A stretch of 9,113 nucleotides of DNA from Verrucomicrobia bacterium UBA740 (GTDB lineage: Bacteria > Verrucomicrobiota > Kiritimatiellia > RFP12 > UBA1067): the NCBI GenBank assembly GCA_002298665.1, contig DBKW01000089.1, positions 1 through 9,113 on the forward strand. The letters run 5' to 3'. Positions 1 to 7,382 of the stretch are shown here, in pieces. The translations under genes were made by a program, and so were the position numbers. Below the pieces are notes generated by a model. The model was not told the DNA's origin, searched no databases, and worked only from the letters and a program-made list of their open reading frames with translations. Numbering within the stretch: position 1 is the first letter of the stretch; each line of letters begins with the position of its first letter.

Positions 1-110
1 ACACCTTCAACGGCATGCCGCTACCGGACATCTGCTTCAAGCCGGCGCACGGCCCCGTGCAGGTTTTGCGGACTTTCGGATACGAAGACTTCAAGAACCG
101 TCTCTCCTAA
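1..110 (+). CDS. 3' end of an unidentified plus-strand protein
   Basis: Reading from base 3, the frame is open from the window edge to a TAA at 108-110 and encodes 35 residues ending in GYEDFKNRLS. Composition looks like a real protein tail: mixed aromatic, charged and proline residues, with no long runs. The other two plus frames give arginine- and serine-rich peptides that run past this stop into the intergenic region. I do not recognise the family from so short a piece. It is convergent with the membrane-protein gene at 205-1212. It may use the G-rich tract and following T-run at 144-182 as its 3' end. The frame choice is fairly safe; the function is unknown. Confidence 0.6.
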   Translation, partial: TFNGMPLPDICFKPAHGPVQVLRTFGYEDFKNRLS

Positions 111-143
111 GAGAAAAGGGTACATGTAAATAAAAATGCACGC

Positions 144-164
144 GGGGGGGGGTGGGGGGGGGGG
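144..164 (+). repeat. G9-T-G11 homopolymer tract, convergent intergenic region
   Basis: Nine G, one T, then eleven G lie between two converging genes. About ten bases later the same strand carries a T-rich run (T5-C-T3, roughly 175-182). The flanks can form only an imperfect short stem (TGCACGC against CCTGCGCA). The G run could form a G-quadruplex in DNA or in plus-strand RNA, and with the T run could act as an unconventional transcription end. Homopolymers this long are also prone to slippage and to assembly error, so the exact length is uncertain. Confidence 0.85.
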
Positions 165-204
165 CCTGCGCACATTTTTCTTTGTCGGGATAACCGAACG
201 AGCG

Positions 205-1212
205 TCAGTCGAGTGGGATCTGCCAGTCGACCGAATCTCCCGTGGGAGAATGAACCGTGAGATTCTCAAACTTAGGCTTGGATTCTCTGGCTTGAGGAAG
301 GGGGCTTTCGGGCGATTTCGTTTTGAGCGTCTCGTTTCGCGAAGACGGTCGAGGCGTGGAAGCGGAAGTCTCGGCACCACCTGTCTGTTCGTATTGGCTA
401 AAGTAATCGATATGATCCGGCTTGGATTCTGTTGCGGAATCAGTCGATTCTTCAGCTACGTCCGAATATTGGTCGAAATAATCAATTGGGGCGATGTTCG
501 CGGCGGAAGAGGGACTGGCCTTTTTCTGCGGAACAAGTTTTGAAGGGGCTTCTTTTTTATCTTTTTGATAAAACTCAGGGTAAAGTTTGCGCCGGTTGAG
601 TTCTACTTGCTGTTTATGAAGCTCCGCTTTTTCACGTTCAAGCTGCGCTCTTTCGTCCTTGAGGCGGGCCGCTTCTTTTTTGAGGCGCACTTCTGTTTCT
701 TTGTTTTTCCTGGCGGAAGTTCTTAGGGCTGGTGAAGGGGGCTGCGGCCTGGCTTCATCCTGTTTCGTTGCCGTTATGAGGCGGAGTTTCTCTTCAAACA
801 GAGCCTGTTGTTCCTGGGCGAGTTTTATCTGCTGTTCGCTCATCTTCGTTTGAATCTGCGTGATGGAGTCCGTCAAAGACTTTACGGCGTCAGAACTTGA
901 GGTGGACTGTAAAGGCGCGCTTTGTGCCTTGAGCGCCATCTCGAGCAGGCGTCCGCTCAGCTGGGAATTATCGTGGTTTGAGCGCACCAAAAGGACGGTG
1001 AAGACGCCTACGACCACAAGCAGGATGAGCATAAAAATCACGCACAGGAGCGTCATTCTTTTCTGCGCTTTAGACTGTTCTTCGTTGACGTATTCCTGAA
1101 AAGCCTTGAGAATCGGGAAATCGTTTAGATTGTCCGCGGAAGAATACAGGCGAAGCGCGGAAGCGTTCGTCTTGTTGCCTGTCGATCTAGCGTCATTCGG
1201 ATAGTCGGTCAT
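205..1212 (-). CDS. Single-pass membrane coiled-coil protein, unknown function
   Basis: This 335-residue protein starts at an ATG with a good AGGAG site 7 nt upstream (1220-1224). Residues 1-52 are polar and cytoplasmic-like. A strongly hydrophobic segment spans about 53-77 and is preceded by KAQKR, predicting an inside N terminus and an exported C-terminal part. Residues 109-145 and 168-208 are rich in K, E, Q and R in a heptad-like pattern, probably coiled coil. The rest is low-complexity S/P/T/E sequence. It contains two related motifs, IDYFDQYSD (243-251) and IDYFSQYEQ (268-276), and ends SVDWQIPLD. I recognise no family. Base composition is visibly more AT-rich than the upstream operon genes. 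It lies 61 nt after rarA on the same strand and could be the last operon member; no convincing promoter was found in that gap. An envelope scaffold or partner-binding role is speculation. Confidence 0.85.
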   Translation of the reverse strand: MTDYPNDARSTGNKTNASALRLYSSADNLNDFPILKAFQEYVNEEQSKAQKRMTLLCVIFMLILLVVVGVFTVLLVRSNHDNSQLSGRLLEMALKAQSAPLQSTSSSDAVKSLTDSITQIQTKMSEQQIKLAQEQQALFEEKLRLITATKQDEARPQPPSPALRTSARKNKETEVRLKKEAARLKDERAQLEREKAELHKQQVELNRRKLYPEFYQKDKKEAPSKLVPQKKASPSSAANIAPIDYFDQYSDVAEESTDSATESKPDHIDYFSQYEQTGGAETSASTPRPSSRNETLKTKSPESPLPQARESKPKFENLTVHSPTGDSVDWQIPLD

Positions 1213-1273
1213 GGTTTTTCTCCTATTGAAATATCATCTACGGATACGGAAATCTAATCGGCCCTAATGGCGG

Positions 1274-2554
1274 TTATGTAAACTTACCTTTCAGAATCGC
1301 CAACCTCTTGGCGATTGTCGCTTCATAGCCCTCATTTGTCGGGCGGTAATATTTCTTGGGGATTTTCAAGTAGCTTTGATCGACAAAATGATCCTTGAAA
1401 TCATGCGGATACTTGTATTCGGTCACTTCGTTGCTTCCGATAGCCTTGACGTGTTTGTTCTTCAAGTGTTCGGGAACAGGCTGCACGGCGCCGGTGCGGA
1501 TGTCCGCCATCGCGGCTTTTACCGCTAGGTAACTGGCGTTCGATTTCGGCGCCGAAGCGAGATAGGTCGTCGCCTGGGCGAGATTGAGTGCGCACTCGGG
1601 CATGCCGACGAACTCGCAGGCCTGCATGGCCGCCACAGCGACCGAAATGCCGCGGGGGTCTGCGTTGCCGATGTCCTCGCTCGCGCTGATGACAAGCCGC
1701 CGGGCTATAAAACGAGGATCTTCGCCGGCGACCAGCATCTTGCCGAGCCAGTAGATCGCCGCGTCCGGGTCGCTTCCTCGAATGGACTTTATGAACGCGG
1801 AGATCGTGTCGTAATGCTCGTCTTCCTTCTTGTCGTAGCGGACCTGGCGGCGTTGGATGCATTCCTGAATGACTTCGAGCGTCAAATGAACTTCGCCCTT
1901 TTCGTCCGGCGGCGTGGAGCGCATGGCGATCTCCAGTGCCGTCAAAGCGTGTCGCGCATCACCGTCCGAAACAGTCGAAAGGAACATCTTCGCGTCTTCG
2001 TCGAAGCGCGATTTTATCTTGCCGAACCCCTTCTCCGGATCCGCCAAAGCGCGGTCAAGAAGTTGCGCGATCGCCTGCGGACTGAGCGGACGCAGCTCGA
2101 AGACAAGCGAACGCGAAGTCAAAGGCGTATTGATGAAGAAGTTGGGATTGTGGGTGGTCGCGCCGATCAGCACGACCGAGCCGTCCTCGACATACGGCAA
2201 AAGGACGTCCTGCTGGGATTTGTTGAATCGGTGGATTTCGTCGATGAAAAGAAGCGTTCCGAATCCGCAGAGTTCGTTGCGTGCGCGGTCGCATATCTTT
2301 CGGATGTCGGCCACGCCCGAAATTACGCCCGAAAGACGCACAAAGCCGCGTTTCGTCGTGCGCGCGATAACTTCCGCCAATGTCGTCTTGCCGCAGCCGG
2401 GCGGACCATAGAAGATGACGTTTGTGAGCCGGTCGGCCTCGATCACCCTTCTCAGCAGCTTTCCTTCGCCCAGAATGTGATCCTGTCCCACGACTTCGTC
2501 GAGGGTCTGCGGGCGCATGCGCGCGGCTAGCGGTTCTGATTCGTTGAAACTCAT
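1274..2554 (-). CDS. rarA: Replication-associated recombination protein A (RarA/MgsA AAA+ ATPase)
   Basis: A 426-residue AAA+ ATPase of the clamp-loader clade, close to the usual family length (E. coli RarA is about 447). It shows Walker A GPPGCGKT (50-57), Walker B LLFIDE (101-106) followed by IHRFNKSQQD, sensor 1 GATTHNP (131-137), a candidate arginine finger in LTSR (R148) and sensor 2 GDARHAL (198-204). The C-terminal tetramerisation region has the family blocks SASEDIGNADPRG, APKSNASYLA and YKYPHDF. In the family this enzyme acts in the cytoplasm at stalled replication forks, loading near SSB and single-strand gaps. Start choice: an ATG at 2552-2554 overlaps the upstream stop as ATGA, which is better than a TTG 18 nt earlier. 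Odd: sensor 1 has H, N and F where the common family block reads TENPSFE. The protein is otherwise intact. It is the fifth gene of the coupled operon. Confidence 0.96.
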   Translation of the reverse strand: MSFNESEPLAARMRPQTLDEVVGQDHILGEGKLLRRVIEADRLTNVIFYGPPGCGKTTLAEVIARTTKRGFVRLSGVISGVADIRKICDRARNELCGFGTLLFIDEIHRFNKSQQDVLLPYVEDGSVVLIGATTHNPNFFINTPLTSRSLVFELRPLSPQAIAQLLDRALADPEKGFGKIKSRFDEDAKMFLSTVSDGDARHALTALEIAMRSTPPDEKGEVHLTLEVIQECIQRRQVRYDKKEDEHYDTISAFIKSIRGSDPDAAIYWLGKMLVAGEDPRFIARRLVISASEDIGNADPRGISVAVAAMQACEFVGMPECALNLAQATTYLASAPKSNASYLAVKAAMADIRTGAVQPVPEHLKNKHVKAIGSNEVTEYKYPHDFKDHFVDQSYLKIPKKYYRPTNEGYEATIAKRLAILKGKFT

Positions 2555-3663
2555 TCTTCGAAAATGTACCAATTGAGGACGTTATCGTCCGTAACGGCGC
2601 GGCGGAAGGCGTAGAGCCGCGCGAGCTTTTCGCCGGGAGAGGCGAAAAGAAGCATGGTTTGCGACTTGCCGACCAGATTGCGCGCGTACGCCGCGGCGTC
2701 TTCGACAGTTGAAAAGTCCTTTTGGCTCGCCGTAAGTTTCGGCTCGGTCGCCTCGGGCGTGCTCCAGTCTTCGAGGAAGTGCGTGACCGATACCCCACCC
2801 TTCTTCCCGAAATGCACTTCCGGCGGCTGCGACAGGCGCGACGCGGCGTCGCGCCATTGCGGCAGCGGCAAAAAGGCGCGAAAATAGAATTGCCCTTCTT
2901 CGACGCCATTGATTCTGACGGCCGGGGAATCGATCGCCTCCAATGCTTGGGCGACGGCGATGGCCTGCCGCACCGTAAAAGAGCCATCGAATGTGGCCAG
3001 GACGTCCCACGTGCCGTTTGTCGCCAGCCGACTGAACGCGGTTAGTTCCTGCAACGCCGTATCGGGCGAAAGCATCAAGGTCCTCTCGCGGACTGTGGGC
3101 GCCGCTTCCCATTTCAAGGTGAAGGCCCGGCGCTCTCCTTTTTTGAATGCATGCCGCGGCAAGAAGCGACCATAGGTCTGCGACTGGTCGAGGACATCGT
3201 TGAACTGCAGGGGCGACTGGCCGCAATCGTACAGCGCGAAAAACGTCGCGGGCATGGTCTGGTCGGCAAGAAGCGCGCCCTTATTTGTCCGCGCGCCGCC
3301 TGTATAGATCACGTCCGGGAAAGCCGTTGCGGGATGTTGCGCGTCAACAATGAGGTCGGTCAAACCGGGCGAGAGTTCGACCGGTTCGCCGCTCGCCCGG
3401 AACACGCAGGCTCTGGCGTCCACGGGGTGTCCGGCCGGAAATCCCGCCCGGGCGCAGGCGTCGACGATGTCGGCTAGCGGTGCGTCCGTCGCGAAAAGAG
3501 CCTCGTATCCGCGATCGGAATTCGGGCCGACGAACAGGAACTCGAGCGGCGCGTTTGTCGCGCATCCGGTCGCCGTCGCGGTGAACGTCACGCTTCGCCC
3601 CGTCGTGTCGAACGAGACCGGCGCCGCGGCGAAGAGCAAGGGCAGAAGAAGCGTTCCTGTCAT
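2551..3663 (-). CDS. Exported protein of unknown function (possible YdjY-like N-terminal domain)
   Basis: A 370-residue protein with a short signal-peptide-like N terminus (MTGTLLLPLLFAAAPVSF) that has few basic residues, so export is likely but not certain. Residues about 22-105 form a beta-rich domain containing EFLFVGPNSDRGYEALF, TDAPLADIVDACARAGFPAG and PVDARACVF. This loosely resembles YdjY-type domains found in exported proteins of PVC bacteria; that is a weak match from memory. Residues 225-370 alternate strands and helices (SFTVRQAIAVAQALEA, STVEDAAAYARNLVGK) and end NVLNWYIFEE. I cannot assign a function. Its ATG overlaps the aminotransferase stop as ATGA, and its own stop overlaps the rarA start in the same way, so it is translationally coupled on both sides. 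A GGAAAGG stretch upstream may serve as ribosome site, but at longer spacing than usual. Confidence 0.85.
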   Translation of the reverse strand: MTGTLLLPLLFAAAPVSFDTTGRSVTFTATATGCATNAPLEFLFVGPNSDRGYEALFATDAPLADIVDACARAGFPAGHPVDARACVFRASGEPVELSPGLTDLIVDAQHPATAFPDVIYTGGARTNKGALLADQTMPATFFALYDCGQSPLQFNDVLDQSQTYGRFLPRHAFKKGERRAFTLKWEAAPTVRERTLMLSPDTALQELTAFSRLATNGTWDVLATFDGSFTVRQAIAVAQALEAIDSPAVRINGVEEGQFYFRAFLPLPQWRDAASRLSQPPEVHFGKKGGVSVTHFLEDWSTPEATEPKLTASQKDFSTVEDAAAYARNLVGKSQTMLLFASPGEKLARLYAFRRAVTDDNVLNWYIFEE

Positions 3664-4856
3664 TCCGCGCGCAACCTTTCCATCGCATGCTTGAAACCGT
3701 TAGCCGCGCGGAGGATGATCTTTTCGTCCACGCTGTAGCTCAAGCGCACATAGCCGCCGAACCCGAACCCCTTCCCTGTCACGACGAGGATCTTCTCCTG
3801 CAGGAGGGCGTCGACGAACCTGAGGTCGTCCGCCACGGGCGATTTCGCGAACACGTAGAACGCGCCCTTGGGCATCTCGAATGCGATCCCCGCTTCGCGC
3901 AGAATCCTCGCCATGAGCCGCCGGCGCCGGTCGTAGACATCCAGATCGACCGTCTGGTCGAGCAAAGAGGCGACAAGCCGCTGGCCGATGACGGGCGCAT
4001 TGACGAACCCGAGCGTGCGGTTTGTGAGCGTCACCGCGGCGATCAGCGTTTTCTGGTCGGGCATGGCGGGGTTGGCCGTGAAATAGCCGATGCGTTCGCC
4101 GGCGAGCGAGAGCGTCTTCGAGAAGCTTCCGGCCACGCAGGTCCATTTCGAAAACGGCAACATGGCCGGCACGCGCGCGCCGTCGTAGACGAACGCCCGG
4201 TAGGGTTCGTCGCTCAGGATGAAGACGGGGCGTTCGCGCGTCTCGTTGATTTTGTCGACATGCGCCGCGATTGCGGCGATGTCTTCCGCCGAATAGACCG
4301 CGCCGGTCGGATTGTTGGGCGAGTTCAGGATAATTGCGCGCGTTTTGGGCGTAATCGCCGCGGCAATCGCGGCGACGTCCGGACGGAACGTCGGCGGCAG
4401 GGACGGAATCGCCTTCAGGACGCCGCCGAAATGCCCGCAATAGGCGCCATATTCCACGAAATACGGCGCCGGGGTCAGGATTTCGTCGCCCGGCTCGACG
4501 ACGGCGCGGAAGAAACTCACGAGCGCGCCCGCCGCGCCCACCGTCAAAACGACATCCTCTGCCGCAAGCTGCGTCTCCTGCTGTTTCGTCAGCCAGGCGG
4601 CCAGCGCGGTCCGCACTTCCGGTATGCCGGCGTTGGGGCAGTACCCCAGCCCGAGCGGACGCACGGTCTGCGCGGCGATTTCCCGCAGCGCGTCCGCCGT
4701 CTTGGCCGGCGGCGGCACGTCCGGATTCCCGAGCGAGAAATCGCATACGGCATCCGGACCGTAAATCTTCTTCAGTTCGATCCCCTTCTCGAACATCTTG
4801 CGGATCCAGCTTGAAGAGGCCATGGAATCGCGAATGGCGGACGTCACAAGTTGCAT
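3660..4856 (-). CDS. Class I/II pyridoxal-phosphate-dependent aminotransferase (AspC-like)
   Basis: A 398-residue fold-type I aminotransferase, normal length for the family. Visible motifs are SLGNPDVPPP (41-50), the glycine-rich TVGAAGALVSF cofactor loop (105-115), NSPNNPTG (178-185), the DEPY pair that contacts the pyridine ring and phenolic oxygen (D216, Y219), SFSKTLSLAGERIGY with Schiff-base lysine K247, and the substrate carboxylate-binding arginine in YVRLSYS (R371). It transfers amino groups between an amino acid and a 2-oxo acid in the cytoplasm. The donor cannot be read from sequence, though aspartate/alanine-type enzymes are closest in style. Start choice: the frame is open upstream to 4997, but the extra 47 residues are arginine/proline-rich shadow of murG. 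The ATG at 4854-4856 has a perfect AAAGGAGG site 7 nt away. It is third in the operon, 13 nt after the murG stop. Confidence 0.95.
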   Translation of the reverse strand: MQLVTSAIRDSMASSSWIRKMFEKGIELKKIYGPDAVCDFSLGNPDVPPPAKTADALREIAAQTVRPLGLGYCPNAGIPEVRTALAAWLTKQQETQLAAEDVVLTVGAAGALVSFFRAVVEPGDEILTPAPYFVEYGAYCGHFGGVLKAIPSLPPTFRPDVAAIAAAITPKTRAIILNSPNNPTGAVYSAEDIAAIAAHVDKINETRERPVFILSDEPYRAFVYDGARVPAMLPFSKWTCVAGSFSKTLSLAGERIGYFTANPAMPDQKTLIAAVTLTNRTLGFVNAPVIGQRLVASLLDQTVDLDVYDRRRRLMARILREAGIAFEMPKGAFYVFAKSPVADDLRFVDALLQEKILVVTGKGFGFGGYVRLSYSVDEKIILRAANGFKHAMERLRAE

Positions 4857-4863
4857 GTCGAAT

Positions 4864-4871
4864 CCTCCTTT
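4864..4871 (-). promoter_or_regulatory. Shine-Dalgarno AAAGGAGG that fixes the aminotransferase start
   Basis: On the minus strand the sequence reads TAAAGGAGG-attcgac-ATG. This is a full-strength ribosome site 7 nt before the chosen ATG. Its first two A bases are also the end of the murG TAA stop codon, so a ribosome finishing MurG sits directly on it. This supports both the start choice and coupled translation of the two genes. Confidence 0.9.
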
Positions 4872-5964
4872 ATTCGGAACGCGTGCACGATCCGGCGCCG
4901 ACATCCTCGACGAGCGTCGCCACGCGCAGGGCGGCGTGCGGCTGGGCGAGCGCGGACATCTTTTCGGCCATCTTCCGCAAGGCGTCGGGGCGGTCATACT
5001 TGGCGAGCAGATAGTGCGCCAGCCCGTCGACCGTCAATTCCGCCTGCACGCCCTCGTCCGCCGCGCCCTTGAGCACGAACGCCTGCGCATTCTCGTGCTG
5101 GTGGTTGCGCAGGGCGGACGGAAGCGGAATCAGCAGCGCCGGTTTCCCGCACGCAGCAAGCTCGAAGCATGTGGAAGCGCCCGCGCGCGCAATGACGAAA
5201 TCGGCGGAGGCGAACGCGTCGGGCATGTCTGTCTCGAAGGCGTGAACGCGCGCGGGAAGCGCCGCGCGCGCATAGTCCGCGATGACCGCCCCTTCGTCAA
5301 GCCGCCCGGTCTGGTGGATGACGTAGAGGGGACGCCGGGCGGCGTCTTCGCGCTTGGCGAGCGCCTTGGACATCTTGACGAGCGCCGCACACGCGAGTTC
5401 GTTCACGCGATGGGCGCCCTGGCTTCCGCCCGTCACGAAGACGACGAACGCGTTGGGCGGGATGAAGTCAAACCGTTTCCCCTGCGCGATGTCCGCGCGC
5501 ACGGGCAGTCCGGTCAACGTGATGTTTCTGTTGGGCAGATAGCGCGCCGTATCCTCGAAACTGATGGCGATGCGTCTGGCAAAGCGCGCGAGGAACTCCA
5601 CCGCCCGGCCCGGGATGGTGTTGGCCTCGTGCAGGACGACCGGCACGCCCGTGAGATACGCCGCCAGAACCGGCGGCAGCGAGGAATAGCTCCCCATGGC
5701 GAGCAGGACATTCGGCCGTGCGCGGCGGATCTCGCGCCGGCAACGCCAGAACGACCGCAAGATCGCGAAACCGTTGCGCACGGAAAGCTGCCGCGCGCCT
5801 GTCGCGAACCGCGGTCCGTCCCACGCGCGTAGAACGCCCTCCTCGGCTGCGCGCCCCGCGCACCAGATCGTGACTTCGTGTCCGCGCTTCTGCAAGGCTT
5901 GCGCCACGGCGAGCCCCGGAAAGGCGTGTCCGCCCGTCCCCCCGCATGCTACGATTATCTTCAT
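4870..5964 (-). CDS. murG: MurG, UDP-GlcNAc:lipid I N-acetylglucosaminyltransferase
   Basis: A 364-residue GT-B glycosyltransferase of normal family length. It adds GlcNAc from UDP-GlcNAc to lipid I to make lipid II at the inner face of the cytoplasmic membrane, the last cytoplasmic step of peptidoglycan precursor synthesis. Motifs in order: GGTGGHAFPGLAVA (8-21), MGSYSSLPPVLAA (90-102), HEANTIPGRA (112-121), the TGGSQGA loop (178-184), HQTG (217-220), ARAGASTCFE (259-268) with E268 at the position expected to hold the ribose, and IPLPSALRNHQHENA (279-293) for uracil/diphosphate contacts. Odd: HEAN replaces the usual HEQN, and RN replaces the acidic pair usual before HQ. Its ATG directly abuts the upstream stop (TAAATG), with GAAAGGG 8 nt upstream inside that gene. 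No murC, murD, ftsW or mraY lies in this window. Confidence 0.96.
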   Translation of the reverse strand: MKIIVACGGTGGHAFPGLAVAQALQKRGHEVTIWCAGRAAEEGVLRAWDGPRFATGARQLSVRNGFAILRSFWRCRREIRRARPNVLLAMGSYSSLPPVLAAYLTGVPVVLHEANTIPGRAVEFLARFARRIAISFEDTARYLPNRNITLTGLPVRADIAQGKRFDFIPPNAFVVFVTGGSQGAHRVNELACAALVKMSKALAKREDAARRPLYVIHQTGRLDEGAVIADYARAALPARVHAFETDMPDAFASADFVIARAGASTCFELAACGKPALLIPLPSALRNHQHENAQAFVLKGAADEGVQAELTVDGLAHYLLAKYDRPDALRKMAEKMSALAQPHAALRVATLVEDVGAGSCTRSE

Positions 5965-7374
5965 TTACCAATCCCTTTCATTCGGCGGCAGGACAGCCTT
6001 GCGCATGCGTGCCTTCTTTTCGGCTTCATGCTCGTCTGCGCGCTCTTGCGCCTTCTTCAAAGTCGATTCGACCTCCTGCTCTTCGGGCGAGGGCTGGGAT
6101 GGGCTTTCTTTCTCCTGCTCCTTGTCCGCGTCCTTTTGCTCTTCGTTCTGTTGCGCGTCGGCCGGAGAATCCGCCTTGTCGTCCGGCTTGTTTTTGTCGT
6201 CCGGCGAAGATTGTTGCGGTTGATTCTGCTGCGAGGCGCCCTTCTGCGGCTGGTCGGCGTTCCCGCCGCCCGAATTCTTGTCCTTGGGCATCAGTTCGTT
6301 TATGCGCTCCAGCATGCGCACGCACGCCTCCTGTTGCGGCGGAAGTTCTTTTTCCGCGCATTCCATCTGCAGTTTCTCGAGTTCGGTGGAGAGTTTGGAA
6401 ATCTCCGCCTGCGCCTCGGGCGTGAAAGGCGGCTTGTTCGTGTCGCTCTGCGCCTGCTGCTCGTAAGCCTGGGCCCAAGCCGGAAACGCTGCGCGGAAAC
6501 GTCGCGTGTAATCGAGCGCGTCGTCCTGCCAGGCGCGCCCGTTTAGGCGCTCAACGTCCTGCCAGGCGTTCGACTGCGCGGTCAGATCGCGCGCCAGCGC
6601 TTGCGGTGCACCCGCCGTCAGCTTGTTGAAGCGCGTGATGTCCGCCTCCGCCGCGGCGACTTCGTCGTAGGCCGCCTCGTCCATGTCGGCGAGTTTTTCC
6701 GCCGCCCTGCGCGTATGTTCCTGCGCGACCTTGATTTGCTCATCGATGAAGGCGGCCTGCTGTTCGTTGGTGACGGACTGCGCAATCGCCGAGCGGACCG
6801 GTATCCACATATCCGCCAGCCGGGTCGCCTGGCGCGAAAGTTCGTCCGCGAGCGCCACGGCGCGCGGCGCGGCATTCGTCTGGTAGGTTCCCGCCGCCGC
6901 CAGCAACTGCCGCGCATCGTCCACCGCGCGGTCCAGAAGCGCCGCCGGATCCTGCCCTTTCGCCGCGGCGAGCACCGCGTTTACGCGCTGCGTTTCGCGC
7001 AAGGCGGCGAGGTCTTCGGTCGCGCGGGTGAAGTTGCGGTTCAGGCGTGGGTCCGCGGGGTCGGACCGCAAGGCCCGCTGCGCCGCGCGCGCGCTTTCCT
7101 CCAGATTGGCGAGCGCGTTCGTGGCGGCGAGCGGACTGTGCGCCGCCTTGTAGGCCAGCGCCGCGACAAGTTCGGAGGCACGCGTCCCGAATTCGCGCGA
7201 CAGCGTCAGCGGACGCGCCAGACGCAAGGCGTTCGTGGTATCCTGCGCATGGTAGGCGTCGACCGCCGCATTCCAAATCTCCGCATCGGATAGTTGAGAT
7301 GTCTCTGCGGCAAATGTGCAGATTCGGACGCCGCAAGCCGCCATGAATATGAACAATCTGTATCTCATCTTCAT
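5965..7374 (-). CDS. Exported TPR-like protein with acidic low-complexity C-terminal region
   Basis: A 469-residue protein with a clear signal peptide: MKMRYR, then a hydrophobic core to about residue 19, with probable cleavage near TFA-AET (22/23). Residues 30-130 look like TPR helices (IWNAAVDAYHAQDTTNALRL; ALRSDPADPRLNRNFTRA), and 140-310 are alanine-rich amphipathic helices. Residues 364-433 are a Q/D/K/E/P/S low-complexity stretch. A charged helix, EVESTLKKAQERADEHEAEK, then leads to the end VLPPNERDW. The order TPR, polar low-complexity, charged tail resembles BatC/BatE-type TPR proteins of Bat (aerotolerance) loci, but none of the usual vWA, MoxR or DUF58 partners is in the window, so the match is only suggestive. 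It is probably the first gene of the murG operon. The start has little Shine-Dalgarno sequence (GAG) and lies just after a promoter. Confidence 0.88.
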   Translation of the reverse strand: MKMRYRLFIFMAACGVRICTFAAETSQLSDAEIWNAAVDAYHAQDTTNALRLARPLTLSREFGTRASELVAALAYKAAHSPLAATNALANLEESARAAQRALRSDPADPRLNRNFTRATEDLAALRETQRVNAVLAAAKGQDPAALLDRAVDDARQLLAAAGTYQTNAAPRAVALADELSRQATRLADMWIPVRSAIAQSVTNEQQAAFIDEQIKVAQEHTRRAAEKLADMDEAAYDEVAAAEADITRFNKLTAGAPQALARDLTAQSNAWQDVERLNGRAWQDDALDYTRRFRAAFPAWAQAYEQQAQSDTNKPPFTPEAQAEISKLSTELEKLQMECAEKELPPQQEACVRMLERINELMPKDKNSGGGNADQPQKGASQQNQPQQSSPDDKNKPDDKADSPADAQQNEEQKDADKEQEKESPSQPSPEEQEVESTLKKAQERADEHEAEKKARMRKAVLPPNERDW

Positions 7375-7382
7375 CTCGTTCT

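Noticed and set aside
136..543. Plus-strand frame starting in the G tract, with a polyglycine start
   Set aside because: The glycine run only reflects the homopolymer, and the rest is antisense to the membrane coiled-coil gene.
1213..1273. Promoter or terminator between rarA and the membrane-protein gene
   Set aside because: No convincing -35/-10 pair and no stem with a T-run were found; only a short TCCGTA tandem and the AGGAG ribosome site are visible.
2555..2572. TTG start giving RarA six extra residues
   Set aside because: The ATG at 2554 forms an ATGA overlap with the upstream stop, the same arrangement as the neighbouring junction.
3687..4814. Long plus-strand open frame of 375 codons opposite the aminotransferase gene
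   Set aside because: It is antisense to a gene with complete catalytic motifs, is rich in R, D, G and H as expected from GC-rich shadow frames, and has no family motifs.
4857..4997. N-terminal extension of the aminotransferase
   Set aside because: It overlaps the conserved end of murG and is R/P-rich; the AAAGGAGG site places the start at 4856.
4798..5832. Plus-strand open frame of 344 codons opposite murG
   Set aside because: Same reasoning: MurG motifs on the minus strand explain the region, and the antisense product is arginine/glycine-rich without recognisable domains.
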